A stretch of DNA of 64,000 nucleotides from Nocardiopsis sp. NRRL B-16309. Its GTDB lineage: Bacteria > Actinomycetota > Actinomycetes > Streptosporangiales > Streptosporangiaceae. How positions within the stretch are numbered: the first letter of the stretch is position 1; every line of letters begins with the position of its first letter. The notes under the pieces are model-generated. The model was not told where the DNA came from. It searched no databases and was given only the letters and a program-made list of their open reading frames with translations. The DNA lies in NCBI RefSeq assembly GCF_001279585.1, contig NZ_LGEC01000065.1, positions 186,001-250,000 on the forward strand. Reading direction: 5' to 3'. The translations under genes and the position numbers were made by a program. Of the stretch, positions 60,644 to 64,000 are shown one piece after another.

Positions 60644-61588
60644 TCAGACCGGGATGTGCCAGAGGCAGGTGACGAAGGCCAGCAGGAACGCCGATCCGCC
60701 CATGATGACGGCGCCCGCGTGGTACGGGAGTTCGTCGTCGGGACGCAGGAGGCGGTTGACGCGACGCATGACGTCCGGCTCGGACTGCTCGACGGCGGCC
60801 ATCGCACCGGCCGGCACCGGAGCGGGGCCCGCGGCGCCGAAGCGGAGCAGGGCCATGGCGAGTTCGCGGCGGGAGCTGTGCCGTCGGGCCTGGTCGTCGG
60901 CGCACATCTCGATGAGCAGGGCCACGCTCTCGTAGTAGGTGCGGACCAGGCGCACGCGCGGGAACGCGCGTTTGAGGGAGGAGAACGGCAGCAGGACGAG
61001 GTCGTGCCGCTGGCGCAGGTGCGCGTTCTCGTGGGCGAGGACGGCGGCCAGCTCCGCGCGGTCCAGGACCGCCAGGGCCCCCTCGCTGATGACGACCTGG
61101 GAGCGCAGCACACCGGGCAGGCAGTACGCGGCGGCGGCCGGGTGGTCCACCACCCGCGCGCCGGGCACGTCGGGGTGGTCCTTGGCGACCAGTTCCAGCA
61201 GGTCGTGGTGGCGGCGGCGCACCCGGACGACCTGCACGAAGGAGGAGACGAGACCGTAGAAGAGCACGAGGGTCAGTGCGGCGGCCAGCGCCACGGCCAC
61301 GATGTGGCTGGCGCCCTCCGCCCCCAGGGACAGCTCGGAGGAGATGAGTCGGCCGGTGACGATGTCGCCGGCCAGGGCGAGCAGGCCGTGCGCGGCACCG
61401 AGTTCGTAGGAGGACAGCCCGAACGCCAGGAGCGCACCGATGGTCGACACCCCCCAGGCCAGGCCGAGCGCCTGCCAGGTGATGACCGCGGTGTAGGGGC
61501 CGCGGGTCGGCCACTTCGCCCGGTGGAGTGCTTCCATGGCGATGAGGCAGCCGACCGCGATGAGAGAGAGAAGTGCGGCACTGACCAT
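60644..61588 (-). CDS. M56-family (BlaR1-like) membrane metallopeptidase
   Basis: 314-aa membrane zinc protease. Four TM helices (residues 1-20, 35-58, 70-130 region and the C-terminus), zinc motif HENAHLRQRHD near residue 193, and a downstream Glu/Asp in IEMCADDQARR. It lacks the penicillin-binding sensor domain of BlaR1, as is usual in actinobacteria. It pairs with the BlaI repressor 5 bp upstream and probably inactivates it on a cell-wall or copper-type signal. Confidence 0.88.
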   Translation of the reverse strand: MVSAALLSLIAVGCLIAMEALHRAKWPTRGPYTAVITWQALGLAWGVSTIGALLAFGLSSYELGAAHGLLALAGDIVTGRLISSELSLGAEGASHIVAVALAAALTLVLFYGLVSSFVQVVRVRRRHHDLLELVAKDHPDVPGARVVDHPAAAAYCLPGVLRSQVVISEGALAVLDRAELAAVLAHENAHLRQRHDLVLLPFSSLKRAFPRVRLVRTYYESVALLIEMCADDQARRHSSRRELAMALLRFGAAGPAPVPAGAMAAVEQSEPDVMRRVNRLLRPDDELPYHAGAVIMGGSAFLLAFVTCLWHIPV

Positions 61589-61593
61589 ACGGG

Positions 61594-61956
61594 CTAGTTC
61601 CTTGGCTGCTCGATTTCCCCGAGTGCGCGCCGAAGCGCTTCAGCCTCCTGGCCGTCCATGGACTGGACGAAGGCGGCCAGGGCCGCGTCGCGGTCCCCCG
61701 TCTGACCGAGGGCGTCGAACATCAGCTCGGACACATAGGCCTCACGGCTCGCGGCCGGACTGTATCGCCACGCACGACCCTCACGTGCCCGGGAGACCAC
61801 CTTCTTCTTGGCGAGTCGATCGAGCACGGTCATGACGGTCGTGTGTGCCAGGTCGCGTTCGGTGAGCGCTTTGCCGACCTCACGAACCGTCATTGGTTCG
61901 TTTCGTGCCCACAGTACATCCATCACCGCGCGTTCAAGTTCGCCAAGCCGATTCAT
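61594..61956 (-). CDS. BlaI/MecI/CopY-family repressor
   Basis: 120-aa winged-helix repressor: LGELERAVMDVLWARNEPMT, VREVGKALTERDLAHTTVMT recognition helix, and a dimerisation tail with MFDALGQTGDRDAALAAFVQ. ATG 61956 starts MNRLGELE as in the family. First gene of a two-gene operon with the M56 protease. A dyad operator lies 24 bp upstream. Confidence 0.92.
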   Translation of the reverse strand: MNRLGELERAVMDVLWARNEPMTVREVGKALTERDLAHTTVMTVLDRLAKKKVVSRAREGRAWRYSPAASREAYVSELMFDALGQTGDRDAALAAFVQSMDGQEAEALRRALGEIEQPRN

Positions 61957-61979
61957 GGATCCGAGTCTACCGGGGCTAG

Positions 61980-61996
61980 TACTACACGCTGTCGTA
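61980..61996. promoter_or_regulatory. BlaI-type operator
   Basis: TACTACA-CGC-TGTCGTA, a 7-3-7 inverted repeat with one mismatch, fitting the TACTACA/TGTAGTA type bound by actinobacterial BlaI. It lies just upstream of blaI (minus strand), so autoregulation is expected. Confidence 0.65.
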
Positions 61997-62189
61997 CCCC
62001 CGGTTAAATTCGGATCACCCGGCGGGCGGGGCGATGCGGCCCGCGTCGGCGAGTCGCACGTCTGCTCCGGAGCGCGGACCAAGCCGCCCGTTCACGGGTG
62101 TGCGGCCCTGACGGATCAGCCGAGATTTCCTACCGAAAGCCGACCCGGACGGCGATACTGCCGACGCGCACCCGGGAAGGAGTCCCACC

Positions 62190-62720
62190 ATGGGCACCAG
62201 CAATGACATGCGCCTCATCGTCACCAAAGGCGACATCACCGAGCAGCGGGTGGACGCCATCGTCAACGCGGCCAACGGTTCCCTCCTCGGGGGCGGCGGG
62301 GTCGACGGCGCCATCCACCGCAAGGGCGGCGGGGCGATCCTGGAGGAGTGCCGCCGTCTGCGATCCGGGCACCTCGGCGGAGGCCTGCCCGTCGGCCACG
62401 CGGTGGCCACCACGGCCGGGCTGCTGCCCGCCCGCTGGGTGATCCACACCGTGGGGCCGGTGCACAGCACCACGGAGGACCGCGGTGCACGGCTCGCCTC
62501 CTGTTACACCGAGTCCCTGCGTCTGGCACGGGACCTCGGCGCGGAGTCGGTGGCCTTCCCCGCGATCTCCACCGGCGTGTACCGGTGGCCGCTCGACGAC
62601 GCCGCGCGCATCGCCGCCGAGGCGATCCACGCGGCCGAGGCGCGGGTGCCGGAGATTCGGCTGGTCCTGTTCGACGACACCGCCCTGGCCGCCTTCCAAC
62701 GAGCCTTCGACACCGCCTGA
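62190..62720 (+). CDS. Macrodomain protein (O-acetyl-ADP-ribose deacetylase type)
   Basis: 176-aa soluble ADP-ribose-binding protein like E. coli YmdB. IVNAANGSLLGGGGVDGAIH carries the catalytic Asn/Asp, GHAVATTAGLLPARWVIHTV follows, and FPAISTGVYRWPLDDAARIA is the phosphate loop. Removes ADP-ribose or O-acetyl groups; cellular target unknown. ATG 62190 has GGAAGGAG upstream. Single gene. Confidence 0.92.
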   Translation: MGTSNDMRLIVTKGDITEQRVDAIVNAANGSLLGGGGVDGAIHRKGGGAILEECRRLRSGHLGGGLPVGHAVATTAGLLPARWVIHTVGPVHSTTEDRGARLASCYTESLRLARDLGAESVAFPAISTGVYRWPLDDAARIAAEAIHAAEARVPEIRLVLFDDTALAAFQRAFDTA

Positions 62721-62784
62721 ACGGCACCGCTTCCCGGGCAGGACCCGGCGGCGATCCGCGCCGCGTGCCCGACGCCGCACCCGG

Positions 62785-64000
62785 TCAGTGCCCGGGGTCG
62801 GCGATCGGCGGCGGGTAGCCGGTCGGCGGACGCTCCTCCCGCCACGGCGTGTGGACGCGTGCGCCCGGGAGGCCGGCGAGTTCGGGGACGTACCGGCGGA
62901 CGTAGTCGCCGCCGGGATCGAAGCGCCGCGCCTGGCGGAGCGGGTTGAAGGCCCGGTTGGGCCGTGTGTCGTTGCCGGTCCCCGCGACCCACTGCCAGTT
63001 GCCGTGGTTGTCGGCGACGTCGCCGTCCACGAGGTGGTCCTCGAAGTGCGCGGCTCCCTCGCGCCAGTGCACCCGCAGCGTGCGCGTCAGGAACGCCGCG
63101 GTGATCATCCGGGTCCGGTTGTGCATGAACCCCTCCCTCAGGAGTTGGCGCATCCCCGCGTCGACGACGGGCACGCCGGTCCGGCCCTGCCGCCAGGCCG
63201 CGACGGCGTCCGGGTCGTGTCGCCACTGGCGCCCGCGGTCCCGGTAGTCGCGGCGGCCGATCTCCGGAAAGGCCGCCGTCACCTGGTGGTGGAAGTCCCT
63301 CCAGGCGAGCTGGCGCACGAACTCCCCGTGTCCCGGACGCTCCCGCCCCGCGAGGGCGACCTCCAGCGGGGACAGGCAGCCGAAGCGCAGGTCGGCCGAC
63401 AGGTGCGAGGTGGCCGCCCCGGCCAGGTCGTCGCGCCGGTCCGGGTACTCGGCCTGGCCGCGCTCGACCCAGGTCCGGAGCCGGGCCCGGGCCGCGTCCT
63501 CCCCTCCGGCGATCCGGTCGGTCGCCGTCTCGCCCCGGCCGCGGTCGCCCAGCGAGCGCGGCAGCTCACCGGGGGCGAGGTCCCCATGGGGAGGCAGCCC
63601 GTCCGGAGCGGGCTCGATCGCGCGCCAGGAGGACGCCTCCCAGGCCCGCCAGTACGGGGTGAACACCTTGTAGTGGTCCCCGCCCTGGGGCACGACCTCC
63701 CCGGGTGGAACGACGGTGAGCCCCGGGAACTCCCACACGGCCACACCGGCCTCCCGCAGCCGCCGCGCGCGATGGGCGGCGAAGCGGCTGACTCCGGCGC
63801 TCAGGTGAATCGTGTCCGCGCCGGTCTCCTTCGCCACGCGCAGGGCCTCCTCGACCGTTTCCCCCCGGCGCAGGACGAGGTCGGACCCCCGGCTGCGCAG
63901 GGACCACCGCAGGTCGGCGAGGGCTTCGGCGAGGTAGGCGTTCCGGTTGCGGGCGGCCGTGTCCACGAGGCGGTCGTCGATGACGAACAGCGGCAGGACG
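62785..64000 (-). CDS. phr: Deoxyribodipyrimidine photolyase, 5' end beyond window
   Basis: FAD-dependent DNA repair enzyme that splits cyclobutane pyrimidine dimers in light. The frame is open to base 64000, where it reads VLPLFVIDDRLVDTAARNRN, so the start lies outside. N-terminal photoantenna domain; FAD domain with TSHLSADLRFGCLSPLEV, RQLAWRDFHHQV, GVPVVDAGMRQLLREGFMHNRTRMI and the Trp-rich HGNWQWVAGTGNDTRP. Nearly all FAD contacts are visible, so the CPD photolyase class is secure. Confidence 0.93.
   Translation of the reverse strand, partial: VLPLFVIDDRLVDTAARNRNAYLAEALADLRWSLRSRGSDLVLRRGETVEEALRVAKETGADTIHLSAGVSRFAAHRARRLREAGVAVWEFPGLTVVPPGEVVPQGGDHYKVFTPYWRAWEASSWRAIEPAPDGLPPHGDLAPGELPRSLGDRGRGETATDRIAGGEDAARARLRTWVERGQAEYPDRRDDLAGAATSHLSADLRFGCLSPLEVALAGRERPGHGEFVRQLAWRDFHHQVTAAFPEIGRRDYRDRGRQWRHDPDAVAAWRQGRTGVPVVDAGMRQLLREGFMHNRTRMITAAFLTRTLRVHWREGAAHFEDHLVDGDVADNHGNWQWVAGTGNDTRPNRAFNPLRQARRFDPGGDYVRRYVPELAGLPGARVHTPWREERPPTGYPPPIADPGH

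Overview
The window is very GC-rich DNA from a filamentous actinobacterium. Evidence includes the order regX3/senX3 - phoU - carD - ispF - cysS - rlmB, a SARP regulator with a BTAD domain, two likely F420-linked oxidoreductases, frequent GTG starts and many TetR regulators. A Nocardiopsis-like member of the Streptosporangiales fits best, but that is an inference from gene content and composition.

Layout. 1-13 kb: MFS exporter (cut by the window edge), nitronate monooxygenase, penicillin acylase, SDR with divergent TetR, a NarL-type two-component system, a secreted PAF-acetylhydrolase-like esterase and an ABC-2 type exporter. An 18-bp motif recurs beside the kinase, esterase and exporter genes and suggests a local regulon. 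13-20 kb: DUF1918 and FBP zinc-finger genes, then four tandem genes for 58-66-residue Cys-rich peptides with one shared leader, preceded by 11-bp repeats that look like a SARP-binding promoter, and a convergent 592-residue SARP. A small ORF, a Stealth sugar-phosphotransferase and a LacI remnant follow. 20-28 kb: an SLC13/DASS symporter, a SelT/SelW-like thioredoxin-fold protein, an iron-box-controlled operon (45-residue peptide translationally coupled to a heterodimeric ABC exporter), and two relics of a type I-E CRISPR array on either side of a DUF4352-like gene. 28-42 kb: an accessory stretch with VOC, SDR/TetR, DHFR-like, PPOX, DUF389, TetR, AraC - broken VOC - UvrA-like, BBE flavoprotein, Ca2+/cation antiporter, methionine aminopeptidase and a P-loop ATPase. 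42-53 kb: conserved core with tRNA-Thr, rlmB, cysS, ispF, carD, phoU and senX3-regX3, interrupted by an 840-residue DUF2637-like protein; ispD is absent from its usual place. 53-64 kb: dtd, a DUF2207 protein, two tandem neutral zinc metallopeptidases, a large membrane alpha/beta hydrolase with a probable frameshift, DUF2516, a BlaI/M56 pair, a macrodomain protein and a photolyase cut by the window end.

The best candidates for undescribed biology are the four-peptide Cys-rich cluster with its SARP-type promoter (14.2-17.2 kb) and the iron-regulated micropeptide/ABC operon (22.76-26.55 kb). In the latter the two ATPase domains are degenerate in complementary ways, leaving one intact composite ATP site. 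No modifying enzyme for the peptides lies in the window, so their chemistry is unknown.
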